Shown here: positions 23,930-36,400 of the stretch, piece by piece
Position numbering within the stretch: the stretch's first letter is position 1
Layout of the letters: each line of letters starts with the position of its first letter
From: Tolypeutes matacus
Taxonomy: Eukaryota > Chordata > Mammalia > Cingulata > Chlamyphoridae
Length of the DNA: 64,000 bases
Direction: 5' to 3'
NCBI GenBank assembly: GCA_026826555.1
Contig: JAKSZT010054215.1
Coordinates: forward strand, 19,754,673-19,818,672
The notes under the pieces: model-generated
Databases searched by the model: none
Told to the model about the DNA's origin: nothing
The model's input: only the letters and a program-made list of their open reading frames with translations
Translations under genes and position numbers: made by a program

Positions 23930-25075
23930 TGATTTTTTTTCTACCAAGTGTTGGTGTGGATGTGGAGCAACTGAAAATCTTGCATTCTGTTAGTGGGAAT
24001 GCAAATATGGTCCATTCCCAAGTATTTACCCAAAAGAAATTAAAATGCATTACCAGACAAAGAGTGTATTAGTCAGCCAAGGGGGTGCTAATGTGAAATA
24101 CCAAAAATGTGGTCTTTATAAAGGGTATTTATTTGGGGTAGAAGTCCACAGATACCAGGCCATAAAGCTTAAGTTTCTTCTCACCAAAGTTCATTGCCAC
24201 GTGTTAGAGCAAGACAGCTGCCGGCGTTTGCCAGGGTTCAGGCTTCTGGGGTTCCTCTCTTCCCGGGGCTGCGTTTCTCTCTGGGCTTAGCTCCTGTTTC
24301 CTCCACAAGGTCAGCTGTAGACGATCAGGCAAATGGCTCACTTCTCTTCTCCTGGGGCCTTCTTTCCAACATCAAAACTGCTTCTCAAAAAACGACTTCA
24401 ACTCCATTCTTTGCCTTGCCTTTTATATTCGATTCCCCACCCACCAAGGGGTGGGGTTCAACACCCTACTGACGTGGCCCAGTCAACGCCCTAATCATAA
24501 TGTAATCATTCCCAGATTAACAGATCAGTTGACAAGCATGATCCAAATATATTTTTGGAATTCATAATTACATCAAACTGCCCAACTGCAACAAAGAGTA
24601 ATATGCAGATGTGCATAGCAGTAAGACTTGTAATAGCCAAAAAAACAGGAAACAATCCAAATGCCCATCAACAAGAGGATAAACATATTATGGTACATCC
24701 ATACAAAGGAAAACTACACAGCAATGAAAAGGAGTGAATGATTGTAGCAAGCAATAGCATTGATCAATCTCAAAATAATTATGCTGAAGGAAAGAAACCA
24801 GACCAAAAAAGAAATCATATACTGTATGAAATATATAAAATTCTAGAAAATGCAAAGTAGTCGATAGTGGAAAAGCAGGCAACTAGTGTTTGCCTAGGGA
24901 AGGAGGGGTGGGCAGGGAAAGGCAAGAAGAAGGGATTCCCAACAGGTACAAGAAAATTGTGGGGATGGTTTCACGAGAATATACATATATCAAAACTAAT
25001 CAAACTGTACTATATAAATATGTTCAATCTATTGTATGTCAATTATACCTCAATAGAGCTGTTAAAAGAACCACA
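23930..25075 (+). repeat. L1M ORF2/3' relic split by a solo LTR
   Basis: Left part (to 24059): 'ggatgtggagcaactgaaaa' and 'ttgttagtgggaatg'-type text. Right part (from 24599): 'ccaaatgcccatcaacaaga', 'ggtacatccatacaaagg' and 'cagcaatgaaaaggagtgaa', ending 'gtcaattatacctcaataga'. These are consecutive blocks of an L1 ORF2 end and 3'UTR, interrupted at 24065-24593. Confidence 0.8.
24065..24593 (-). mobile_element. Solo LTR, ERV-L-like family (copy 3)
   Basis: Same family as 15270-15916. The 5-bp TSD AAGAG is at 24060-24064 and 24594-24598. Length 529 bp, shorter than other copies through internal deletion. It lies inside the L1M relic and so postdates it. Confidence 0.87.
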
Positions 25076-25949
25076 GTCACTCCTAAAATTGATACAAGAT
25101 TTGAAGATAAGTATATAAACTCTTTCATAACCTACATTTGTTTTGTTAGCAAACTACTTGCCCTATCCCAAACTATCAGAAAACCATCTCATCGAAAGCT
25201 GATCAACAGGACATTCTTATTAAAACAAATATTTGATCTAAAGTAATCCTTTTTTTTTTTTTAATTAGTAGTAGTTTTGGTGTACCAAAGAAACAGTTTT
25301 ACTATCTTTAGGTTTCTTTATTAAAATGAAATTAAGTAAACTTTACAGTTTCAGAAAAATTTTCCTATGTTTTGGCTTTTTTATTTCTAATTAATTTTTC
25401 ACCCCAATTATTCCTACTCTGCATTGTTTGTGATAGCAAAAAATTGAAAAACATAATGTCCATTATAGGAGAATGGATTATGGCATAAATACCATGCAGA
25501 AAGGAAATAATTAGAAAAATATCAATTTTTAAAAGTAACAAAAGCAACAAAGTTTATTTTGTTGCTATTTTCTTGGATTGTTTTGCTCAGTTCATTATTT
25601 ATTCTTTCTTAGTTAACAATAAAGTTCCAGGACTTTTTCTCTGATTACAGCGTGGGCCAAAATTGTTTTGATATGGTCGTATTTATTAATTCCTAAATAA
25701 TAATGCAAGTTTTCATTTAAACTTTAATCCAAAAATGATTGGATTTTTAGTCAAACAGTTGTGAATTTTAACTATAGCTCATGATAATAGAATGATGTCT
25801 GTTTAAAATCAGTTTTGACATTTGAGATTTTCTCTGAGTTTAATACAGAAATAGTTTTGTAATTATTACATTGGCAATTGAAAAGAAAGTAGTCACTTTG
25901 AGAGGTAAAATGTTCAATATTAAATCAACTTTATTGTATTATATGAATG
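25076..25949. other. No gene seen
   Basis: AT-rich unique sequence with homopolymer T/A runs. Confidence 0.45.
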
Positions 25950-26280
25950 CCCTTTTTTTTCCCCCAGTTTTATTTTTTAAAATTTCAAACCCCATATACC
26001 ACTCACCTAGGTTCATCAACTGTTAACATTTTGCTACATTTGTGTATAGATAGATAGATACAAATTTGTATATACTGTTATAGACCTGAGTAAAGAGACA
26101 AATATTTTTTGCAGAATCATTTCAAAATAAGTTTCAGATATAAATACTTCAGCATGTATCTCCTAAAACTTAGGAATTCCCCTAAATAAACACAATTCTA
26201 TTATAAAATTTTTTTAATTTTAAAATTGATTTAATATGTCATCTAATATATAGTTGATATTTTGGTTTCCTCAAACGTCC
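25950..26280 (-). repeat. L1M 3' relic
   Basis: 'catataccactcacctaggt', 'cagaatcatttcaaaataag', 'tacttcagcatgtatctcct' and 'caatgttgtcctttatgg' occur in the usual order of an L1M antisense 3' segment. A short TAGA microsatellite at 26045-26061 interrupts it. Confidence 0.6.
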
Positions 26281-26551
26281 CAATGTTGTCCTTTATGGTT
26301 TTTCTAACACATTAATAGAGTAAATGAGAGAAATGATATGCAGAAAAAGCATTTGATCAACTTCAGCATCCTTTCATAATGAAAAAATAATTCTCAGCAA
26401 ATGAAGTCTAAAAGGTTATTTCCTTCTGCTAAATGTTATCTATGAAAAACTTACTGCTAACATTATACATAATGAAAAATTAATGAAAGTTTTATTTCTG
26501 ATGGCAGAAACTCATAGATGTTTACCATCACCACTTTTAATCAACAGTATA

Positions 26552-26876
26552 CATGGTCTACGGTGTGAACTGTGGTCTATGGTTGGTGGCAAGGCCCCAG
26601 GATGTGTAAGTCCATTGAGGGTGGTGGGCCACACTTGTGGGAGATGTTTGTGTGGGATGTGGCGGGAGGTGTGGGAGGTGGGCAACATGGGAATCCCAGT
26701 GGGTTCCATGTAATATTTTAGGTAATCTAAGCATCTCTTAAAATACGTTTATATATATATAAATGACATTTTTGTAAGCAAATGCACATATATGCATATA
26801 TATTTATATATCATTTTGCAAATGTTGGTATGTATTGTGAAAATTTTGATTTTTACCCACAATAAAAAAAAAAAAA
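26552..26876 (+). mobile_element. Poly(A) retroposon family, copy 1
   Basis: Shares about 300 bp with 28256-28612 and 61743-62016: 'gtggtctatggttggtggca', 'gggagatgtttgtgtgggat', 'gtaagcaaatgcacatatat', then 'acccacaataaaaa', so AATAAA merges with the poly(A). TSD AACAGTATA at 26543-26551 and 26877-26885. Likely the 3' end of an L1-mobilised element; the parent is not identified. Confidence 0.8.
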
Positions 26877-27361
26877 AACAGTATATAGAAACTAGTCAGT
26901 ACAATAAAGCAAATGTAAATATATAAGTGGTTTAAAGATTTTTTTTAAAATGTAATCCTGACATCGTTCATAGCTGACAGGATTACAGGCTTAGAAAAGC
27001 CCAAAGAACACTAAAAAACTATCAAAATTAAAAAGAAAATTTAGGAAGGTTGCTGGATACAAGCTCAATATAGTATATTACTGCATACTAACCAAAAAAT
27101 GGGGAAAAAATAAAAATCAATACCATATACAATAGTACCAAAAATTATCAAATATGTAAGAACAATCTATTGAAAGATGTGCTAGACTGATATACTGATA
27201 ACTTTAAAATATTGCTGAGAGATATTAATGAATATCTAAATAAATAAATTCATGAATTGAAAGGCTCACATTATTGTGATATATTCATCTATATGCCCCA
27301 TGTAGTACTAATCAAAATCCCAGCAAGTGTTTTGTGGAAATTGATTCTAAAATGTATATGG

Positions 27362-27730
27362 GAAGCAGATGTGGCTCAAGAGATTGGGCTCCCACCTACC
27401 ACATGGGAGGTCCACGGTTCAGTTCTCGGTACCTCCTAAAAAAGACAGCGAGCTGGTGCAACGGGCAGGTGCGGCAAACTGACACAACAAGATGACACAA
27501 CAAGAGACACAAGAAGAAAAACATAATGAAAGACACAACAAAAGCAGGGGATGGAGGTAGCTCAAGCAATTAGGCACCTTCCTCCCACATCTGAGGTCCC
27601 GGGTTCAGTTCCTGGTGCCTCCTAAAGAAACAAGACAAACAGACACAGCAAGAGCAAACAACTAGGGGGTGGGGAGAGAGATAAATAAAATAAATCTTAA
27701 AAAAAAAAATAATAATAATAATAATAAAAT
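27362..27730 (+). mobile_element. DAS SINE dimer
   Basis: Head 1: 'gcagatgtggctcaagagat' with B-box 'ggttcagttctcgg'. Head 2: 'atggaggtagctcaagcaat' with 'gggttcagttcctgg'. Tail: (AAT)n at about 27708-27728. TSD AAAATGTATATGG at 27349-27361 and 27731-27743. It lies inside an L1M ORF2 relic. Confidence 0.9.
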
Positions 27731-27960
27731 AAAATGTATATGGAAGTACAAAGAACCCAGAATAGCCAAGGCAAACTTGAAGAACACTGGACTTCCTCTA
27801 CTACCAGAAAACAAGATTCATTACAAAGCTACAGTATTGAGACAGTGTGATATTGATGCGATGATAAACAAATAGAACAATTAAACTGGAGTCCAGAAGA
27901 CACCCAAGGAAATGGGAACTCAGCCCTACAACCATAGTGAACTGAGTTCTGTCAACAACC

Positions 27961-28738
27961 TGAATGAGCCTGCATCAGATTCTTTCCCAGAGCCCTCAGA
28001 TAAGAGCCCAGCCCAGTAAACACCTTGATATTGGCCTTGTGAGTCCCAGATCAGAGGAACCGTCAAAACCACCCAAACAGGGGGCGGATGTGGCTCAAAT
28101 GGTTGGGCGTCCGTCTGCCATATGGAGGGACCTGGGTTCAATCCCCGGGACCTCCCAGTAAAATTAAAAAAAAAAAAAGAAATTACTAACTTGGGGCTTG
28201 TCCTGAGTGCCATTGTGGCGACGGATATAGGCCATTTTAATCAGCACACACCACTCAGAACTGAGTGGGAGAGAGTGTGGTCTACGAAGTGAACTGTGGT
28301 CTATGGTTGGTGGCAAGGCTCCAGGATGTGTAAGTCCATTGAGGGTGATGGGCCACACTTGTGGGAGATGTTTGTGTGGGATGTGGTGGGAGGTGTGGGA
28401 GGTGGGCAACATGGGAATCCCTGTAGTTTCTGTGTAATATTTAGGTAATCTAAGCACCTTTTAAATATATATACATTTTTTATATATATAAATATATATA
28501 AAACATTTTTGTAAGCAAATGCACATATATGCATATATATTTATATATCATTTTACAAATATTGGTATGTATTGTGAAAAATTTGATTTTTACCCACAAT
28601 AAAAAAAAAAAAAAACACCCAAAGAGCTGGCCTACAAAACTGTGACAATAAATTTATGTTGTTTTAATGCCATAAAGTTTGCAATGCCATCAAGTTTGTG
28701 GTTCTTTGTTACAGCAGTTGTAGGAAACCAATACACTG
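27961..28738 (+). repeat. MLT1-like (MaLR) LTR relic, split
   Basis: Left part: 'taaacaccttgatattggcc'. Right part (28613-28738): 'tgtgacaataaatttatgtt', 'tttgtggttctttgttacag' and 'caatacact', the typical 3' end of an MLT1/MST-type LTR. It is interrupted by the composite insert at 28081-28612. Confidence 0.7.
28081..28612 (+). mobile_element. Composite insert: DAS SINE head plus poly(A) retroposon (copy 2)
   Basis: A single DAS unit (28081-28176: 'ggggcggatgtggctcaaat', B-box 'gggttcaatccccggg', A-tail) is followed by ~80 bp of unassigned DNA. Then comes the same 3' element as at 26552 and 61743, ending 'acccacaataaaaaaa'. The outer flanks look like one TSD: ACCCAAACAG at 28071-28080 and ACCCAAAGAG at 28617-28626, 9 of 10 matching. 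No separate TSD is visible between the parts. The pre-insertion sequence makes sense as a continuous MLT1-like LTR. Single-event origin is inference. Confidence 0.6.
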
Positions 28739-31284
28739 GGACAATTAATGTTCAGCCAGCTTGTGCTACATGCCCAGCCCCACATGCATATGTACATTTT
28801 ACCCTCTGTGTCTTGTATCTGCTCATATTTTCCATCATTATCTCTTATGTATTCTGGACAGCCTCTTCAAATCTGCCAATTCAAAATTCTGTCATTAGCT
28901 GTATCTAATGTGTTGTTAGCTCATGCCTTGAGTATTTGTTTCATTACAGCAGTTCTAATTTCCATTTCTAAGACTTAACCTATTTTCTAAGTTCTCTGGT
29001 TCTTTTTTCATAATCTTGTTTCATTTTAAATCTATTTTCTCTCTTTTTTTCATTTTACACTTATTTTTTCTCTATTTCACATTGTTCTAGTATTTCCAGT
29101 TTATGCTTGTGGCACTGCTGACTTCCTTGTAAGATTTACTTCCTTGATGTATTATTTTTATCTAATTTTGTCTTCAGCAATGACTGACTATAAGTATCTC
29201 ACTGTTCTTGGCTTATGAGAGAAGCTTCATGTTTACATTTGACAGGGTACTAAAGTCCTCATGGCTTCTTTTTCATCCCATCCCCAACCCTGGGCAAGCA
29301 ACAGCCTTCCCAACATGCTTCGGGAACGTGGGTGGTATTTTTCCATCCCATTAAGCCAGAGCAGCAGGTTGTGGCTCGGAACTTCATGCAAGACATTCCG
29401 TCCTAGCTTAGGACTCCTCCCAACATGCATTATGTAAGTAAAAGTAGATAATGACAGCAGCAATCATTTAAAACACAGCTTATGTTCTTGATTTCATGAT
29501 AATCAAAATTTATCAGGATATAGTCATTATGGGAAGGTTTAATCAAATAATTTTCAAAGTATAATGAGATGCAAAGGGATGCTATTAGAGATGTCAAGTT
29601 TAGAATACATGGCCCCTAAGCAGCATGTATTCCTGCCAGCAAGTACATTATCTACACCCTGCACTGTGAGTCCAGAGAACTAGTACCTGCTGGCAGGAAA
29701 TCACCCAGTAATCTCTGCAAGACTTATGTCCTCCAAGATTTATTTCTAAAATTCCCCAAGTTTATATATTTTGTAGGAAATACCATAGAGAAAAACTGTT
29801 AAAAGTTCAAAGATTTTAAATAACTTATTTAAAATGCTTCTTTTGGACATCCAATTCAGCCATGAGGAAGTAAGATAGTCCAGAATTACCCCCACACTGC
29901 AAAGAAATGTAAAATTAAACAAAATGTAAGAGGTGACTATTTTCAGATATTGGACATCCCTCAGAAAAAGGAAATAAGCACACAGAGACATACCGTTGCC
30001 TAGGATTCTGCCTGGAGGTAGTTCCCCTAAGAAAGCACTTACCGCATGATACATCCCCCAGGGCAGCACTAATCATGTTAGGCTATAAAAAGTCTGTGTA
30101 TGTCTTTATTTTTCTCCTTAGACTATGAAATCCTCCTGAAGAAGGAATTATCTTACCTACCTCCATATTCCCAAAACATCCCACAGAGTAGCTGCAAGTA
30201 AATATTTACTAAATGGAATAAATCCTTCACAGAATGGGAAGGGGAGGAATCACTTACTGACTGAGAAGCCACTGAGTACAGGACTCTAATTTTCCCCAGT
30301 TAGTAGCCTCCACAGCCCTCACAAGGCTAACTTGAATGTTCAAAAACTCAGGGAGGTTCGTTAACTTGCCAGAGCCACAGAGCTGGTGAGGGGCAATGAT
30401 AAGGCATTCACTCTTCCCACCCCCTGTTGCTTCCTCTTCTCTAAATTCTGGATAATTTACAAATCCTCTGTCATAAAAAGCACAATCTCTTGCAGCAAGG
30501 AGTTTTAAAGTATTCTTGGATTGAATAAATGGGCAAAGTGAAGTAGAAAGATAATAATCATATGAGGAACTTTTAAAATGCAAGGGAAAAACAGCATCTC
30601 CAAGAGCTATCGGTTTTTCGGAAGATGAGGAATAAGGCATTTATCCATGGTGACAGCCTACAATGGCGAGTTGGCCAGTGTACTTCTACAGACACTGCCT
30701 AGTTGACTTTGCTGCTTCCTACCTAAAATATCTGCCCTGGTATCAGATTCCCCCCAGGGCCTGCAGTTCCCTGGCTAGTGAATGTGCCACTGAGTTCTGA
30801 TTCGCTTCCTGGGATTCTGCAGACGTGAGGGAAAACTTGGCTCATTAAATGGTGTGTATAAACCTTTTAAGTAAGCAAGGCCAGTGACAAGATTATACAC
30901 TTCGAAGAACACAAAGCTTCTGAAAGGGTGCTTATGATGGACATAAACAGTCTAGGCAGCCACTTGAACAGAGGGGGCAGGCCAAAGGAGAATCAGTTTG
31001 GGGCAGATATGTATGAGACTGCTTCATAGATGATTAAGGTTACTGTCTGGCACCGCTCTCTGCTGAGGTTGACAGAGTTCACAGATGTTTACGTATTCGT
31101 GTTCCATTTACTGTTACTGTCCAACTCACTCTCATTCCTTGAGGAATGGTTCTCTGAGACATCAGCTAACACGTTCTTCCTACTTGGCTACTTGGCTGCT
31201 CCATCAGAAATACCTGCATCATTGAAGACTGATTTTTGCAAAAACTATCTCTGTTTTCAAATGCCAAAATTTTCTCTAGAATTA
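28739..31284. other. Mostly unrecognised DNA; no gene seen
   Basis: About 28850-29120 may be an old L1 ORF1-region relic in antisense ('tctgtcattagctgtatcta'), low confidence. About 30290-30470 resembles an antisense MIR ('gttaacttgccagagccaca', 'gagctggtgaggggcaatg'). The rest shows no reading frame with motifs. Confidence 0.4.
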
Positions 31285-31296
31285 AAAGTATCTGCA

Positions 31297-32432
31297 AAGA
31301 AACTATTGCACTTCCAGGAAGATGGTGGACTAGCAAGACACGGGAATCTCTTCTCCAGAAAAATAGCTAGAGGAAAAGCAGAAACAGCCCCGAAAAAGAT
31401 CTTCTAGGGTTTAGGACAGCAGGTGAAGGCTGCACACCACCCAGAGGAGAGAGGGACAGAAGAGGGAAATCGTGACAACAGAACTGTGAGTTGCAAGTAG
31501 CAGCTTCTGCTGCTGCTGGCACTCTCCCCCACACTCTTCAGAATTCTCGGACCCCTGGGCCTACGACCACAGACAAAGGGGGCTTCAGGGATCTGCCACT
31601 CCGGAAAGGGGAGAGAGAAGGACACAGCCTTAGGCTGACTCAGGTTCGGACCTGAAATTTGGGCTGCAGAGCCCCACGGACCCTTCCACACGCGGTTTGC
31701 CCTGGGAGCCTAGAAAGAACTGGAGAAATACGACCCTCCCAACCTCCCTCTCTTCTAGCCTGGACTAATTGTTGAGGACTCCACGGGAGAGGGGAGAGAG
31801 AGCCTGGGGCTGACCCTGCTTTGGACTCCCAGGTTTGGTCTGCCCTGTCCCCAGAGCCCTTCCAGGCTGGGTGGGGCTGCGCCATTGTTTGCCTTGGAGC
31901 CTGCAAGGGGCTAAAGATATACAAACCTCCCAATCTCCTCCTCTACTAACAGGGGCTGATTGTTGAGGATTCAGAAGGGAGTGGAAATATTTCCTAGCTG
32001 GGAAAAGGGGGGTGCTACGAGAGAAGTCTGGAGAACTATCTCAGAAAGTTTGAATTACAAGGTTCTTAGCCCCCAGACAGAAGCTCTATCACATTGATCT
32101 GGTCTGTGTCACAACAAATACGCTACGACCAGGCATTGAATTGAGAGCTGCCAACGAGCGCCATCTCCAGGAAGACCAAGGAAGTGCACATAACAAAACT
32201 AAATAGGAGAGGCTTTTCCTGGCCTCTATAGCCTCCCTGACCAAGGTCTTAGGAAACGACTCTACAACCAATTACTGGGTCCAGTGCCCAGTTTTGAGCA
32301 ACCAGCAGAATAATCCTAACAATCAAGGTTGAGCCAAAAATCAAAGAGCGGTGGTAACTCACAGCCTCCTGCCACTAAAACCCCATAAAAGAGAAAGAGA
32401 TAGAGCATCTAAGTAAAATACAAACTAACCAG
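31297..32432 (+). promoter_or_regulatory. L1-B 5'UTR (promoter region) with two ~195-bp repeats
   Basis: The start carries 'ggaagatggtggactagcaa' near 31318, similar to a YY1-type AAGATGG core found near L1 5' ends. A diverged repeat occurs twice. 'ggggagagagaaggacacag' near 31610 pairs with 'ggggagagagagcctggggc' near 31792. 'ccctcccaacctccctctct' near 31733 pairs with 'cctcccaatctcctcctcta' near 31925. 'ttgttgaggact' at 31770 pairs with 'ttgttgaggatt' at 31961. Promoter activity is inferred from position. Confidence 0.7.
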
Positions 32433-33406
32433 ATGCCTAAGCACCAGCAAAAGATTACGAGCCATACTAAGAAAATAGAAGACATGGCCAAAGAAAATGA
32501 ATACAGCAGAGTCCCAGAAGAGATGCAGAATTTGAGAGAACTAATCAGTGAGATGAGCACAAATTTCCAAAATCAAATTAATGAGATGAAAGAGAATATA
32601 GTTAAAGAGATCAATGACAACAAGAAGTCATTGAACGAACGCAAAGAAGAATTTGAAACCCTGTACAGAAAAGTAACGGAGTTCATGGGAATGAAAGACA
32701 CAATAGGTGAAGTCAAAAATACATTTGAAACATACAACAGCAGACTCGAAATGATAGAAGAAAGAATAAGTGATACTGAAGACACAGCAGCTAAAATTGA
32801 AGAGAGAAAAGAATGGAAAAAGTCGAGCAGGGGCTCAGAGAGTTGAATGACAACACAAAATGCAAGAACATATGTGTCATGGGAGTTCCAGAAGGAGAAC
32901 AGAAAGGAAAAGGGGCAGAAAGAGTATTTGAGGAAATAATAGCTGAAAATTTCCCAACTTTCACAAAAGAAATGAACTTACAGGTCCAAGAAGCACACCG
33001 TACCCCAATAAGAATAAATCCAAATAGGCCTACACTAAGACACATATTATTCAGAATGTCAAATGTAAAAGATAAAGAGAAAATGCTCAGAGCAGCAAGA
33101 GAGAAGCAAACGATCACGTACAAAGGACGTCCAGTAAGACTTAGTGCAGATTTCTCTTCAGAAACCATGGAAGCAAGAAGACAGTGGTATGATACAATTA
33201 GGAAACTGAAAGAGAAAAACTGCCAGCCGAGAATTCTTTATCCAGCAAAACTATCCTTCAAATATGAAGGTGAATATAAAGTATTCGCAAACAAACAGAA
33301 ACTAAGACAGTTTGCAAAAAAGAATCCACCTTTGCAGGAAATATTAAAGGAAGCCTTAGAACCTGAAAGAAAAAGATGGGAGAGAGAGGCTTGGAGGAGA
33401 GTATAG
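32433..33406 (+). pseudogene. L1-B ORF1 with one frameshift
   Basis: L1 ORF1 protein: trimeric RNA-binding chaperone of the L1 RNP. The N-terminal frame starts 'MPKHQQKITSHTKK' at 32433 and holds a long charged coiled coil. The frame then shifts near 32810-32820. The second frame to 33406 carries the RRM block 'NICVMGVPEGE', then 'HILFRMSNVKDKEKML' and the C-terminal domain 'FSSETMEARRQW', ending in a basic tail. Total length about 324 codons, normal for ORF1. A single small indel separates it from an intact frame. It is the likely source-type for the L1-A ORF1 relic. Confidence 0.92.
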
Positions 33407-33487
33407 AAGAAAGAAAAGCAGAAAGGATAACCAAAAGAGTAAAAAGAGAGACAGAAATAAGATGACATATGAAAACCAAAGAATAAA

Positions 33488-36400
33488 ATGGAGGAAATAA
33501 ATAGTGCATTTTCAGTAATATCATTGAATGAGAATGGATTAAATTCCCCAATCAAAAGATACCGGCTGACAGAATGGATGAAAAACATGAACCATCCATA
33601 TACTGCTTACAAGAAACTCACCTCAGACCCAAGGATACAAGCCGGCTGAAACTAAAAGGTTGGAAAAAGATACTCCACACGAATAGTAAACAGAAAAGAG
33701 CAGGGGTAGCTATACTAATATCAGACAAAACAGACTTCAAATGCAAAAAAAGTGATTAGAGATGCAGAAGGCCATTATATATTAATAAAAGGGACGATCC
33801 TCCAGGAAGATATAACAGTCATAAATATCTACGCACCTAACCAGGGTGCCCTAAAATATATGAGACAAACTCTGGCAAAATTGAAGGGAGAAATAGACAT
33901 TTCTACAATAATCGTCGGAGACTTCAACACCCCTCTCACATCATTAGATAGAACAACTAGACCGAAGATCAACAAGGAAATAGAGAACTTGAACAATATG
34001 ATAAACAAGTTAGACATAACAGACATATACAGAACACTGCATCCAAACTCAGCGGGTTATACATTCTACTCAAGTGCCCATTGATCTTTCTCCAAGATAG
34101 ACCACATGTTAGGTCACAATACAGCTCTCAATAAATATAAAAAGATTAAAATTATACAAAGCACCTTCTCAGATCATAATGGAATGAAACTAGAAATCAA
34201 TAACAGACTGGAAAAAAGTAAATTTGCAAATGTGTGGAGACTGAACAACACACTCCTAAATATTCAGTGGGTCGAAGAAGAAATTGCAAGTGAAATCAGT
34301 AAATATATTGAGACAAATGAAAATGAGAACACAACATATCAAAACTTATGGGATATAGCAAAGGCAGTCTTGAGAGAGAAATTTATAGCCCTAAATGCCT
34401 ATATTAAGAAACAAGAAAGAGCTAAACTCAAAGATTTAATTGAACAACTTGAGAAACTAGAAAAAGAAGAGCAAACCAATCCCAAAGCAAAAAGAAGGAA
34501 AGAAATTATAAAGATTAGAGTGGAAATAAATGAAAATGAAATCAGAAAAACAATAGAGAAAATCAACAAAACCAAAAGCTGGTTCTTTGAGAAGGTCAAT
34601 AAAATTGACAAACCCCTAGCTAGACTAACAAATAAAAAAAGAGAGAAGATGCAAATAAATACAATCAGAAATGAAAGGGGAGAAATTACAAATGATCTCA
34701 CAGAAATAAAAAGAATCATAAGAGGATATTATGAGAAACTATATGCCAACAAACTAGACAACCTGGATGAAATGGACAAATTTCTAGAAACTCATAACCA
34801 ACCTACACTGACACAACAAGAAATACAAGAACTTAACAAACCAATCACAATTAAGGAGATTGAATCCGTCATCAAAAATCTCCCAGCAAAGAAAAGTCCA
34901 GGACCAGATGGCTTCACAGGTGAGTTCTACCAAGCATTTCTAAAAGAATTAACACCAATCCTGTTTAAACTCTTCCAAAGAATCGAAGAGGAGGGAAAAT
35001 TACCCAACACATTTTATGAAGCCAACATCACCCTAATACCAAAGCCAGATAAAGATTCCACAAGAAAAGAAAATTACAGACCAATCTCTCTCATGAACAC
35101 AGATGCAAAAATTCTCAACGAAATACTTGCAAATCAAATCCAACAGCATATCAAAAGACTTATTCATCATGACCAAGTGGGATTTATTCCTGGCATGCAA
35201 GGCTGGTTCGACATAAGAAAATCAATCAATGTAATACACCACATTAACAAATTGAAGGGAAAAAAAAACACATGATCATCTCAATAGATGCAGAAAAGGC
35301 ATTCGACAAAATCCAACATTCTTTTTTGATAAAAATACTTCAAAAGATAGGAATAAAAGGAAAATTCCTCAATGTGATAAAAGGCATATATGAAAAACCC
35401 ACAGCCAACATCATACTCAATGGGGAAAGGTTGAAAGCTTTCCCCCTAAGATCAGAAACAAGACAAGGATGCCCACTGTCACCACTGTTATTCAACATTG
35501 TACTAGAAATTCTAGCGAGGGCAATTAGACAAGACAAAAAAATTAAAGGCGTCCAAATAGGAAAAGATAAAGTAAAACTCTCACTGTTTGCGGATGACGT
35601 GATCCTGTATTTAGAAAATCCTGAAGTATCCACAACAAAACTACTTGAACTAATAAATGAGTTCAGCAAAGTGGCAGGATATAAGATCAACACGCAAAAA
35701 TCAGTAATGTTTTTGTATACTAGTACTGAACAATCTGAGGAGGAAATCAGGAGGAAAATTCCATTTTCAATAGCAACAAAAAGACTCAAATACCTAGGCG
35801 TTAATTTAACCAAGGAAGTACAGGACCTATATGCAGAAAACTACAAAACAATGCTAAAAGAAATTTAAAAAGACCTAAACAAATGGAAAGACATTCCGTG
35901 TACATGGATTGGAAGAATAAATATCGTGAAGATGTCAATTTTGCCCAAACTGATTTTTAGATTCAATGCAATACCAATCAAAATCCCAACAGCTTACTTT
36001 ACAGAATTAGAGAAGGCAATTACCAAATTCATCTGGAAGGGTAAGTGCACCCAAATAGCCAAAAGTATTATAAAAAAGAAGAGCAATGTGGGAGGAATTT
36101 TACTGCCTGACCTTGAAACATATTACAAAGCTACAGTGGTCAAAACAGCATGGTACTGGCATAAAGATAGACATATCGATCAGTGGAATAGACTTGAGAA
36201 TCCAGAAATATACCCTCACCTATACAGTCAACTGGTTTTTGACAAACCTACCAAGCCCACGCTGATGGGGAAAAAAAGTCTCTTCAACAAATGGTGTTGG
36301 GAGAATTGGCTATCTATAATCAAAAGAATGAAAGAGGACCCCTATCTCACCCCCTATACAAGAATCAACTCAAAATGGATCAAAGATCTAAATATAAAAG

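Larger units (their letters stand above)
26281..27960 (+). repeat. L1M ORF2 relic with two younger inserts
   Basis: RT-region text ('gcagaaaaagcatttgatca', 'cttcagcatcctttc') resumes after 26885 ('ggttgctggatacaagctca', 'aatcaaaatcccagcaagtg') and again after 27743 ('gaacccagaatagccaaggc', 'ctacagtattgagacagtgt'). It is interrupted by the retroposon at 26552-26876 and the SINE at 27362-27730. No open frame. Confidence 0.8.

Noticed and set aside
30254..30640. 128-codon minus-strand frame and MIR-like text as a possible host exon
   Set aside because: No splice-site pattern or protein motif, and part of it reads as a MIR.
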